From NCBI RefSeq assembly GCF_027587205.1, contig NZ_JAPDOD010000011.1, forward strand, positions 62,001-126,000: DNA of 64,000 nt, given 5' to 3'. Shown here piece after piece: positions 43,470 through 50,788 of this stretch. How positions within the stretch are numbered: position 1 is the first letter of the stretch; every line of letters starts with the position of its first letter. Source of the stretch: Solirubrobacter ginsenosidimutans. GTDB lineage: Bacteria; Actinomycetota; Thermoleophilia; Solirubrobacterales; Solirubrobacteraceae. The translations under genes were made by a program, and so were the position numbers. The notes under the pieces are model-generated. The model searched no databases, was not told where the DNA came from, and was given only the letters and a program-made list of their open reading frames with translations.

Positions 43470-43553
43470 AACGGCACGGATCGGGAAGGTGCGAACCGTG
43501 TTGAGGGCCTGGTGGGAGGTAATCCCGTGGAGGTTCGAGTCCTCTTCGGAGCA
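43464..43553 (+). pseudogene. tRNA-Leu-like relic, copy 3
   Basis: Shares GAGCAAAACGGCACGGATCG and the T-arm with copies 1 and 2 but has its own variable arm (GGGAGGTAATCCC) and acceptor end TCGGAGCA. The anticodon loop TTGAGGG (GAG) remains, while its stem (CCGTG/CCTGG) is mismatched and no 5' acceptor strand pairs. The distinct variable arm means it came from a related but different tRNA-Leu or integration event. Confidence 0.55.
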
Positions 43554-43562
43554 TACAGAAAA

Positions 43563-43579
43563 GCCCCGCAAAGCGGGGC
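43563..43579 (+). terminator. Hairpin after tRNA-Leu relic copy 3
   Basis: GCCCCGC, loop AAA, GCGGGGC followed by CTTTCTCG: a 7-bp GC hairpin with a short T-rich tail, in the same position as the hairpins behind the other two copies. Confidence 0.65.
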
Positions 43580-43809
43580 CTTTCTCGTTCTGGCAAGCCG
43601 TCCCGGCCGGCGCTAAAGACCAGGGATCTGGCGAGCTCAAGGACCAGACGAGCTGAAGGATCCGTTGACTGAGGGATGCTCAGTTCACGCACGCTCGGCA
43701 CCGGTCATCGGGTGCCAGCGTCCCCACAAGCTCCCGCAGCGCTGTTTTAGCGCGCTGTCGGTCCGGTGGGGGCGACGGCAAAGGCGGTGAGCACCAACGA
43801 CGTCCCGCC

Positions 43810-44763
43810 CTAAACGGCGACGCCGCCACCGTTCACACCTGACGGGGTGTCGGCCTCAAAGGACCGGCGCAGGAACTCGACGACGATGCCTGTCGTCGCC
43901 TGCGGCTGCTCTTCCGTGATCCAGTGACCGCAATCCGGGATGATCAGATCTTCGACGTTTTCGGCGACACACCGGATCACCGAGCCGATCATCGGGCCAA
44001 ATGTGGCTTCGCCACCGAAGGCCAAGACCGGCATCTGAAGCTTGCCCTGCGCAAGGAACGTCCTGTTGTCGGCCGCATCCTGGCTGAACGCCAGGAACTG
44101 GGCAAAGCCCGCTCGCATTGCGCCGGGTCGCGCATAGAGCGCCGCGTAGTGCTGGCGCTTCGCTTCATCAAACCGCTTCGGGTCCCGGGAAAGTTCGTTC
44201 CAGAAGCGGTCGAGATAGATGCGCTCGCGGCCGGCGACCAGGCGCTCCATGTCCTGACCACCGAACCCAAAGTGCCACATGGCCGGATCCTGCGTGATCT
44301 GATCCCAGGGTCCGACGCCGGGCAGCGGCGCATCGATCGCCACCCATCGGCTCACGCGCTCGGGGTGGGTGGCGGCAACTGCGTAGCCGACCATGACGCC
44401 GATGTCGTGCGTCACCAATTGGGCCGTACGCACACCCAGGGCGTCCAGGACGCCCACCACGTCCGCCGCCTGATTCTTCTTGTCGTAGCCGCCGTCAGGC
44501 TTCGACGAGAGGCCCAACCCACGCAGGTCGGGTGCGACAACCATGTGGTCTTCGATGAGTGCGCTCGTCAGATGGCCCCACATGTCGCCGGTTGTGCCGA
44601 AGCCGTGGAGCACGACGACCGCTGGACCATGCCCGCCCACGCGTACGTGGATCTTGGCGCCGTTGGTCTCGATCTCATGCGACCGCATACCGGCCGGGAA
44701 GGGGTTGATGCCATCCTGGCGTCTGTTGTCGTTCATCGATTGACTCCGGGTTTGAAGAGACAT
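43810..44763 (-). CDS. Alpha/beta hydrolase (haloacetate dehalogenase/epoxide hydrolase-like)
   Basis: 317 residues; a start at the internal ATG 44736 (MNDNRRQDG) is also possible. Core motifs: oxyanion HGFGTTGDMW, PDLRGLGLSSKP, nucleophile Asp in VTHDIGVMVGYA, and catalytic His in PDCGHWITEEQP. The Asp nucleophile points to dehalogenase or epoxide hydrolase chemistry rather than ester hydrolysis. No signal peptide. Stands alone, divergent from the 45-kb gene group. Confidence 0.87.
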   Translation of the reverse strand: MSLQTRSQSMNDNRRQDGINPFPAGMRSHEIETNGAKIHVRVGGHGPAVVVLHGFGTTGDMWGHLTSALIEDHMVVAPDLRGLGLSSKPDGGYDKKNQAADVVGVLDALGVRTAQLVTHDIGVMVGYAVAATHPERVSRWVAIDAPLPGVGPWDQITQDPAMWHFGFGGQDMERLVAGRERIYLDRFWNELSRDPKRFDEAKRQHYAALYARPGAMRAGFAQFLAFSQDAADNRTFLAQGKLQMPVLAFGGEATFGPMIGSVIRCVAENVEDLIIPDCGHWITEEQPQATTGIVVEFLRRSFEADTPSGVNGGGVAV

Positions 44764-45150
44764 GGCATGGCCGGCGCCGCCCTGCGGCGCCGCCGCCGCC
44801 CGCGGATTTGTTCTGCAGGCTGGTCTGGTTCAGCGTCGCGCTCCGGATGCCCCGTCGTACCCGTGGTGATCACTTGCAGATTCCCTGGCCCGCGGTCCGC
44901 GCCATGCGCCAGTGCTCGTGCAGCGCCGACTTTGGCGCACCCTCGCGGGTGCCGGCGGCGCACTAATCGACCACCGGAACTGCGGCACTATTGGGCTCCC
45001 CGCATCAGACGGACTGCGAACGCTCGTATGAGGGGGCGGCTAAGAGCGTGACGGGATAGGTCGTGGAGTTCGAGAGTTGCATGGGCAACCATGTCGCCAC
45101 GGGGGCCTGTTTGGCCCTCGCAGACTCCGAATTGACCGCAGGAGGTCATC
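44764..45150. other. Intergenic region, divergent promoters
   Basis: About 390 bases between the hydrolase (leftward) and the YceI fragment (rightward). No gene or RNA recognised. The right end carries a strong GGAGG box before ATG 45151. Confidence 0.4.
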
Positions 45151-45327
45151 ATGTCCGTCGTTTCTCCACACTCCACGGGCATCACGCGCCTGGGCTTCTC
45201 CCTCAAGGCCATGATCGACCGCACGGCCTACGACATCAGCTGGAACGCGGACCTGCCGAGGGGCGGGCGCGCTCTGTCCGACGACGTCGAGCTGACCGCC
45301 GAGCTCGAGTTCGTCCGGGCCGCTTGA
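45151..45327 (+). pseudogene. YceI-family C-terminal fragment
   Basis: 58 residues (TRLGFSLKAMIDRTAYDISWNADLP...DVELTAELEFVRA) match the final beta strands of YceI-like lipid-binding proteins, normally 170-190 residues. It has a good GGAGGT box seven bases before ATG, so it may still be translated, but the beta barrel would be incomplete. It is followed 21 bp later by the muconolactone isomerase-like gene. Confidence 0.65.
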
Positions 45328-45348
45328 AAGAGGACAGGAGCGATCGTC

Positions 45349-45657
45349 ATGGACTATCTCGTCGACTTCGCCCTCACGGTGCCGGAGGGGACCCCCGCCT
45401 CCGAGCTTGAGCAACGCACGACGGGCGAAGGAATCCGAGTTGCCGAGCTCGCGGCCCGGGGTCGCGCGTTGCGCGTCTGGAAGCCGTTGCCCGACGACGG
45501 ACGCGCTCGCGCCATCGGCCTTTATCGGGCGGCCGATGACACAGAGCTGCAGGCGAACTTGGCATCCCTGCCGCTGTGGCCTTGGATGGAGATCTCGGTG
45601 ACTGCGCTGGCCGAGCACCCCAACGACCCCGCTCTGTCTGGCGGATCGGCATCATGA
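45349..45657 (+). CDS. Muconolactone delta-isomerase family protein
   Basis: 102 residues with family hallmarks: MDYLVDFALTVPEGTP, a central helix (ELEQRTTGEGIRVAELAARGRALRVW), GLYRAADDTELQANLASLPLWPWMEISVTALAEHPNDP. Muconolactone isomerase acts late in the ortho-cleavage route of catechol. No other catechol-pathway gene is nearby, so a role on a different lactone or as an auxiliary protein is possible. Its stop overlaps the start of the next SDR gene by ATGA. Confidence 0.82.
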   Translation: MDYLVDFALTVPEGTPASELEQRTTGEGIRVAELAARGRALRVWKPLPDDGRARAIGLYRAADDTELQANLASLPLWPWMEISVTALAEHPNDPALSGGSAS

Positions 45658-46370
45658 GCGACCAGACGCCGCGTGTGGTGGTCATCACCGGCGCGTCGCA
45701 GGGCATCGGCGCGAGCTTGGTCCCCGCCTACAGGAAGCTGGGCTATGCCGTGCTCGGCACCTCGCGGACGATCCGGCCGCTCTCCGACGACCCGATGATT
45801 GCCACGGTTCAGGGAGACATCGCAACGGCGGACACCGCCGAGCGCGTCATCCGACACGCGATTGACCGCTTCGGTCGCATCGACACGCTGATCAACAACG
45901 CCGGCGTGTTCGTGGCCAAGCGATTCACGCAGTACACCGATGACGACTATGACCTGGTCACGGGGGTGAACCTCGGCGGGTTCTTCCACATCACCCGGCG
46001 CGCGATCGAGCAGATGGAGCGGCTCGGTGGCGGCCACGTGGTCAACATCACGACCACGCTGGTCGAGCACGCTGACGTCAAGATTCCGTCGGCCTTGGCG
46101 TCGCTCACCAAGGGCGGGCTGGCGGCGGTGACAAAGTCGCTGGCGACCGAGTACGCCGCCACGGGCATTCGCGTGAACGCCGTCTCACCGGGGGTCATCA
46201 AGACACCCATGCACGCGCCGGAGACCTATGACGGCCTGGACGCGTTGCACCCGATGGGACGCATGGGTGAGACGAGCGATGTCGTCAACGCGATCATGTA
46301 CCTGGAGTCGGCGCCGTTCGTCACCGGCGAGTTCATGCACGTCGACGGCGGCCAGAGTGCCGGCCACTAG
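45654..46370 (+). CDS. SDR family protein with atypical active site
   Basis: 238 residues: cofactor motif TGASQGIG, NNAG (INNAGVFV), VNAVSPGVIKTPMH and the C-terminal GGQ all fit classical SDRs. However, the position of the catalytic Tyr in the Y-x-x-x-K motif is Ala (ALASLTKGG) and the Ser position reads NITTTL. I recall a subgroup with this ASLTKGGL form, so it may be a functional variant rather than damaged. Translationally coupled to the isomerase-like gene; a DUF3237 gene follows after 9 bp. Confidence 0.83.
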   Translation: MSDQTPRVVVITGASQGIGASLVPAYRKLGYAVLGTSRTIRPLSDDPMIATVQGDIATADTAERVIRHAIDRFGRIDTLINNAGVFVAKRFTQYTDDDYDLVTGVNLGGFFHITRRAIEQMERLGGGHVVNITTTLVEHADVKIPSALASLTKGGLAAVTKSLATEYAATGIRVNAVSPGVIKTPMHAPETYDGLDALHPMGRMGETSDVVNAIMYLESAPFVTGEFMHVDGGQSAGH

Positions 46371-46379
46371 AGATCGGCC

Positions 46380-46847
46380 ATGACCGCCCTCCCAGCCCCC
46401 AAACTCCGCCACATCTATCGCCTGGACGCTGACCTCGAGGCCCCCATCGACCTCGGCGTCACGCCGCAAGGTCACCGCCGCATCGTCGCACTGACCGGTG
46501 GGCGCGCCGAGGGCCCCGACTTCCATGCGGAACTTCTGGCGAGGGGCGGCGCCGACTGGCAGATCGTCCGGCCGTCAGGCAGCTCGGTCGCCGACATCCG
46601 ATACACGCTCAAGACCGATCGCGGAGCGCTGCTCTACGTTCAGTCGCACGGGGTACGCCATGGCAAGCCGGACGTGCTCGCGCGCCTAGCCAATGGTGAG
46701 GACGTCGACCCTCCGAGTACACATTTCGCATATCGGTCGGAATCGAGACCTCGGCCCCGGAACTGGCCTGGCTCAACGACGGCGTCTTCATCGGCGTCGG
46801 CGCGCGCCGGCCCGGCGGCGTCTCCTACGACGTGTATCTGGTCGAGT
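46380..46847 (+). pseudogene. DUF3237 family protein, single frameshift
   Basis: The first ~110 residues (LRHIYRLDADLEAPIDLG; ADWQIVRPSGSSVADIRYTLKTDRGALLYVQSHGVRHG) match DUF3237. At about 46712 one extra base shifts the frame. In the next frame the true ending is intact: EYTFRISVGIETSAPELAWLNDGVFIGVGARRPGGVSYDVYLVE, stop at 46847. Either a recent mutation or a sequencing error. Third gene of the isomerase-SDR group. Confidence 0.75.
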
Positions 46848-46927
46848 AGCCGCAGCTCGCGCCGCCGGGCGACACTACTTACCGTCCGGTGCCGAGTTCG
46901 ATGACGTCGACCCGGCCTGGTACAGGT

Positions 46928-47653
46928 TCAACTTGGGCCGAAGCGCTCGGTTCTGATGCGACCAGGCTCGTGCCCCAACGCGACGAGCGTGTCAGCCACG
47001 GCTTCGACTAAGCCTGTTGGGCCGCAGACATAGATCAGTGGGCGCTTGGCCGCCGGCCACCCGACCTCGGCGAGAAGCTCGCGGTCGATGCGGCCCGTCC
47101 GGCCGTCCCATCGTTGTGGCTGCTCGCGCGTCAGGGTGATGATCGTGCCGTCGCCCTGGAGCTCGCCCGGGTAGATGAGGTCACCGCGGGTGCGCGCGGA
47201 GCAGAGCAGCCTGGCCGGGACGTCGCTCGCCGTCGCGCGGTGGTGCCGGAGGATGGCGCGCATCGGGACGACGCCGGAGCCGCCCGCGACGAGCAGCAGC
47301 GGGCCGCCGAGTGACTCCTGCCAGACGAAGTAGCCGCCGATCGGGCCGCGCAGCTCGAGATCGTCTCCGGGCTGCAGGCTCTCGGTCAGGTACGGCGACA
47401 CCTCGCCGTCCTCGAGCCGTTCCACGGTGAGGACCAAGTGGTCGTCCTCGGGCGCGGACGCGATCGAGTAGCTGCGCTGCGCCTGATAACCGTCCTCCGC
47501 AGTGAGCCGCACGTCCACGTGCTGGCCGGCGAGGTGCCCCGGCCACTCGGGTACGTCGAGCACGATGCTCTTCGTGCGCGCGTTCTCGGAGACCAGCTCG
47601 ACCACCCGGCCAAGCTGCCAGCTCAGTCGCCGGCGTACCGTTGCTCTTTCCAT
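46928..47653 (-). CDS. FAD-dependent ferredoxin/flavodoxin reductase-like oxidoreductase
   Basis: 241 residues. FAD-binding beta barrel with RSYSIAS, PYLTESLQPGDDLELRGPIGGYFVW, then an NAD(P)-binding domain with LLVAGGSGVVPMRAIL, and CGPTGLVEAVADTL near the C-terminus ending ERFGPS. No 2Fe-2S domain. It overlaps the sulfite oxidase-like gene by 31 bp, a pairing common in actinobacteria, suggesting that it supplies or removes electrons for that enzyme. Confidence 0.88.
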   Translation of the reverse strand: MERATVRRRLSWQLGRVVELVSENARTKSIVLDVPEWPGHLAGQHVDVRLTAEDGYQAQRSYSIASAPEDDHLVLTVERLEDGEVSPYLTESLQPGDDLELRGPIGGYFVWQESLGGPLLLVAGGSGVVPMRAILRHHRATASDVPARLLCSARTRGDLIYPGELQGDGTIITLTREQPQRWDGRTGRIDRELLAEVGWPAAKRPLIYVCGPTGLVEAVADTLVALGHEPGRIRTERFGPS

Positions 47654-48234
47654 GGGTCACCGTAGTTGTGGTAGCCGTAGGTCTCCCAGAATCCGGGCTG
47701 ATCGTCCGGACGGAGCTCGATCCCGCGCACCCACTTCGCGCTCTTCCAGAAGTAGTGGCGAGGGACGAGCAGCCGCGCCGGGCCACCGTGCTCCGGGGCG
47801 AGCGGCTCGTCCTCGTACTCGTACGCCACCCACGCTTTGCCGTCGCGCACGTCGGCGAGCGGGAGGTTCGACGAGTAGTCGCCGTCGCTGAACGCGAGGA
47901 CGTACGCCGCACTCGTGTCGACGCCGTCCAGCAGCGTGTCGAGCGACACGCCGGTCCACGACGTGTCGAGCTTCGACCACTTCGTCACGCAGTGGATGTC
48001 GACCGTGATGCGCTCGCTCGGGAGCGCCTTGAACTCGGCCCACGTCCACGACCGCACCTCGTCGATCTCGCCGCGGATCTCGAAGGTCCACGACTCGATG
48101 GGCTGGTGCGGGGTGGGCCCGGCGGAGAGGACCGGGAAGTCCGGCGTGACGTACTGGCCCTGCGGCACGCGCTCCGCCTCGGCCTCGGCCTCGTTGCCGC
48201 GGCGACGACGGAACCCGCGCGAGATCGGCGGCAT
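47623..48234 (-). CDS. Sulfite oxidase-like molybdopterin oxidoreductase
   Basis: 203 residues with the SuoX/YedY-type Mo-cofactor fold: FEIRGEIDEVRSWTWAEFKALPSERITVDIHCVTKWSKLDTSWTGV, in which C82 (DIHC) is the molybdenum ligand, and RLLVPRHYFWKSAKWVRGIEL near the end. No heme or dimerisation domain and no signal peptide, so a small cytoplasmic form. Probably oxidises or reduces a small sulfur or N-oxide compound with the overlapping FAD reductase as partner. Confidence 0.9.
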   Translation of the reverse strand: MPPISRGFRRRRGNEAEAEAERVPQGQYVTPDFPVLSAGPTPHQPIESWTFEIRGEIDEVRSWTWAEFKALPSERITVDIHCVTKWSKLDTSWTGVSLDTLLDGVDTSAAYVLAFSDGDYSSNLPLADVRDGKAWVAYEYEDEPLAPEHGGPARLLVPRHYFWKSAKWVRGIELRPDDQPGFWETYGYHNYGDPWKEQRYAGD

Positions 48235-48241
48235 CCTGGCA

Positions 48242-48958
48242 TCACGCAGCCAGCTTCGAGGTGGACGCCTGCACGGCGTCGCGGATGACGTCGGCGACGA
48301 CGTCGGGCTGCGACAGTTGCACGAAGTGCGAGGCGCCTTCGACCGCCGTCACCGTGGAGCCGGCACGGTCATACGAGAAGCGGTGCAGCTGCGGGGCGAT
48401 CGGCTGATCCGCGGTGCCGAACACGGCCCAAGACGGCTTCATGCGCCAGGCGGCAGCGGTGGCCGGCTCCTCGAACGCCGTCGCCAGGAGAGGGCGTTGC
48501 GCGTGGGCCATGAACGCCGCGTCGGCGTCAGGCACGTCGGCGCAGAAGATGTCGTGGAAGCGCTGCGGGGCGACCGTCAGCTCGGCGGTCCCGTCGGGCA
48601 GTGGCGTCGGCTGGAGGAAGTTCCCCATCGCCAGCGATGGGAAGCGTGCCTGCAGGTCGGCGATCGACTCGCCCTCGACGGGCGCGAACCCGGCCACGTA
48701 GACCAGTCCGGTGACCTTGTCCGACGCGCCGGCGACGGTGATCACGGAGCCGCCGTAGGAATGGCCGACGAGAACGATCGGCCCGTCGATCTGGTCGATG
48801 ACCACTGAGAGGTAGGCGGCGTCGGCCGCGAGCCCACGAAGCGGATTCGGGGCTGCGATGACGGTGTGCCCGTCATCGTCGAGGCGGTCGAACACGGGAC
48901 GCCAGCTCGAGGCGTCTCCGAACGCGCCGTGGATGAGCAGGATCGTCGGCTTGGACAT
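48242..48958 (-). CDS. Alpha/beta hydrolase
   Basis: 238 residues. Begins TILLIHGAFGDASSWRPVFDRL; nucleophile Ser in VLVGHSYGGSVI, Asp in AVFGTADQPI, and His in VEGASHFVQLSQP. Matches the small esterase-like family often called salicylate-esterase-like or 'alpha/beta fold hydrolase' in actinobacteria. Substrate unknown. Sits 7 bp upstream of the sulfite oxidase-like gene and 32 bp after the GlcG-like gene, so likely in the same operon. Confidence 0.87.
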   Translation of the reverse strand: MSKPTILLIHGAFGDASSWRPVFDRLDDDGHTVIAAPNPLRGLAADAAYLSVVIDQIDGPIVLVGHSYGGSVITVAGASDKVTGLVYVAGFAPVEGESIADLQARFPSLAMGNFLQPTPLPDGTAELTVAPQRFHDIFCADVPDADAAFMAHAQRPLLATAFEEPATAAAWRMKPSWAVFGTADQPIAPQLHRFSYDRAGSTVTAVEGASHFVQLSQPDVVADVIRDAVQASTSKLAA

Positions 48959-48990
48959 GCTGTTCCTTTCAAGAGTGGGTAGGTAGGCGG

Positions 48991-49407
48991 CTACGCGACG
49001 AGCTCGGTAGCCATGACTTGTGTCATCGCCGCTTCGACGATGACAATGTCCTGTTCCGTCGTTCCGCCGCTGACCCCGACGCCGGCGATGACCTGGTCCT
49101 CACTGGTGAGCGGCACGCCCCCGCCCATCGCGGAGTACCTGCCGCCGGAGACGGCGAGGAGCGGATAGAGCTCCGCGCCGGGTTGCACCAGGGGCACGAG
49201 GTCAGCGGTGCGCAGGCCGACGAGAGCGGACGTGTAGGCCTTTCGCTCGGAGAGCTCTAGAGAGAAAGCGGGCGCTCCGGTCATGCGGTGCGTGAGAACG
49301 ACGTTGCCGTGGCTGTCGATGACGGTGACCGCGACGGGCACGCCTTGTTTGAGCGACTCGGCCTCGACGCGGTCGGCGACCTGCTTGGCGGTAGCGAGCA
49401 AGTCCAT
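48991..49407 (-). CDS. GlcG/HbpS-family heme-binding-like protein
   Basis: 138 residues: VAVTVIDSHGNVVLTHRMTGAPAFSLELSERKAYTSAL, then YSAMGGGVPLTSEDQVIAGVGVSGGTTEQDIVIVEAAM, the standard DUF336 signature. Members bind heme or cobalamin or act as accessory proteins near oxidoreductases. ATG 49407 lies 2 bp after the stop of the upstream hydratase-like gene. Confidence 0.9.
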   Translation of the reverse strand: MDLLATAKQVADRVEAESLKQGVPVAVTVIDSHGNVVLTHRMTGAPAFSLELSERKAYTSALVGLRTADLVPLVQPGAELYPLLAVSGGRYSAMGGGVPLTSEDQVIAGVGVSGGTTEQDIVIVEAAMTQVMATELVA

Positions 49408-49409
49408 GG

Positions 49410-50270
49410 TCAGCACGGTCCCTGCCGGCCCAGCTGTCCCACGTGGAATCCGAGTCGATCTTCCGCGTCGCCGGGCGTCTGCAGCCCCTGATCCAGCAGG
49501 GCCTTGATGCGTTCCTGTGCCGCTGGGCGCTTGACAGAGGCCATGCAGGCGTCCCAGCCCGCTCTGATTTCGACGTCGGGCGGCAGGCTGGCCTCGTTGA
49601 CGAGGCGCTTGGTGTTGGCGATCGCCCACTTGTCGAACGAGGCGATCCGGGTGGCGAGTGCATCGACGAAATCGTCCAACTCGGCATCCGGAAGCGCACG
49701 GTTCACGTAGCCGAGGAACTCGGCGTCGGCGGCTCGGATGTCGTCCGCGCCCAGGAGCACCTCGAGCGCGCGTCCCCGTCCCATGACCCGCGGCAGGCGC
49801 GCCATGGGCCCGCCCCCGGGGACGAGACCCACGCCCACCTCGAACTGCGACAAGAGCGCGTTCTCGCGGCTCGCGAAGCTCATGTCACAGGCGAGCGCGA
49901 GCTCGCTGCCGTTTCCGGTCGCACGCCCCCGGATCAGCGCGATCGAGACGAACGGGGCGCGCGTCAACCGCACCAGGACGTCGGGCCACGCCTCAAGGCC
50001 GGTCGGACCTTGCGGGATGCTGATCAGATCGTCGAAGCTCGCGAGGAAGTCTGAGTGATTCAGAAAGACGCCGTCGACGGCGCTTTCGAAGACCACCACC
50101 TTCACGCGGTCGTCGTTCTCGAGCGTCGTGACGATGTCTCGGATCTGCGGGACGAATTCCGGGCCCATGAGGTTGAGCGGCGGGTTGTCGAGCAGGACTC
50201 GACAGTGTGCAGGTGTAACTCGATCGAGCCTGACTTGCGCGGCCTTCGTTGGTGAGGGCATGACGCTCAT
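49410..50270 (-). CDS. Enoyl-CoA hydratase/isomerase family protein (paralog 3)
   Basis: 286 residues from ATG 50270, which overlaps the upstream stop by ATGA. Crotonase fold: RVLLDNPPLNLMGPEF, FLNHSDFL, IRGRATGNGSELALACDMSFAS, QFEVGVGLVPGGGPMARL and GRGRALEVLLGADDIRAADAEFLGYVN. More divergent from the paralogs at 29921 and 40544 than they are from each other but of the same subgroup, with the active-site Glu kept. Substrate unknown. Confidence 0.87.
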   Translation of the reverse strand: MSVMPSPTKAAQVRLDRVTPAHCRVLLDNPPLNLMGPEFVPQIRDIVTTLENDDRVKVVVFESAVDGVFLNHSDFLASFDDLISIPQGPTGLEAWPDVLVRLTRAPFVSIALIRGRATGNGSELALACDMSFASRENALLSQFEVGVGLVPGGGPMARLPRVMGRGRALEVLLGADDIRAADAEFLGYVNRALPDAELDDFVDALATRIASFDKWAIANTKRLVNEASLPPDVEIRAGWDACMASVKRPAAQERIKALLDQGLQTPGDAEDRLGFHVGQLGRQGPC

Positions 50271-50710
50271 GGCTTCGACGTGATCTTCTCGCCGGCGGCC
50301 GAGACGACCCACCACGTTCCGCCGAAATGCACGACGCTCTGGCCGTTGACGTCGCCGGCCTTCTTGTCCGGGGCGAAGTAGTAGAGCGGGTGGCCGCTGT
50401 AGGTGACCTGCAGCTTCCCGTCCTTGCGCTTCGTCGTACCGAGCTTCGAAGCGCTCAGGCCGGCGCCGGCCGTCGGCTTGGCGCTGAGCAGCGGCGGCCA
50501 GGCGGCTGCGCACTTTCCGTAGCACGCGCTCTTGGAGCCCTTGTCCGCGGTGAACAGATAGACGGTCCGGCCGTTCGCGGCGACGAGCACGCTTCCCACC
50601 GCCGTCTTCCGTAGCGAGATGGTTGACTTGCTCGTCGATGCCACGGCGGCCGTGGCCAGCACGCCGGCCGCGGCCACCGTCGCGACGACGATGAGTCTGA
50701 ACTTACGCAT
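50267..50710 (-). CDS. Secreted repeat protein (COG4315 type)
   Basis: 147 residues from ATG 50710, preceded by AAGGAGAGG. A signal peptide spans ~1-25 (FRLIVVATVAAAGVLATAAVAS). The rest has two copies of the 'secreted repeat': VLVAANGRTVYLFTADKGSKSACYGKCAAAWPPLL and, weaker, LQVTYSGHPLYYFAPDKKAGDVNGQSV...WWVV. No lipobox Cys. Exported, function unknown; two Cys may form a disulfide. First gene of a run of up to six minus-strand genes ending at 46928. Confidence 0.88.
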   Translation of the reverse strand: MRKFRLIVVATVAAAGVLATAAVASTSKSTISLRKTAVGSVLVAANGRTVYLFTADKGSKSACYGKCAAAWPPLLSAKPTAGAGLSASKLGTTKRKDGKLQVTYSGHPLYYFAPDKKAGDVNGQSVVHFGGTWWVVSAAGEKITSKP

Positions 50711-50788
50711 GGTGCCTCTCCTTCGGGTCGTCATGGAGGCGTCATGCTCACGTCCTGGGCCGCGGGTCGTACCGGTTGAATGCCCTGG

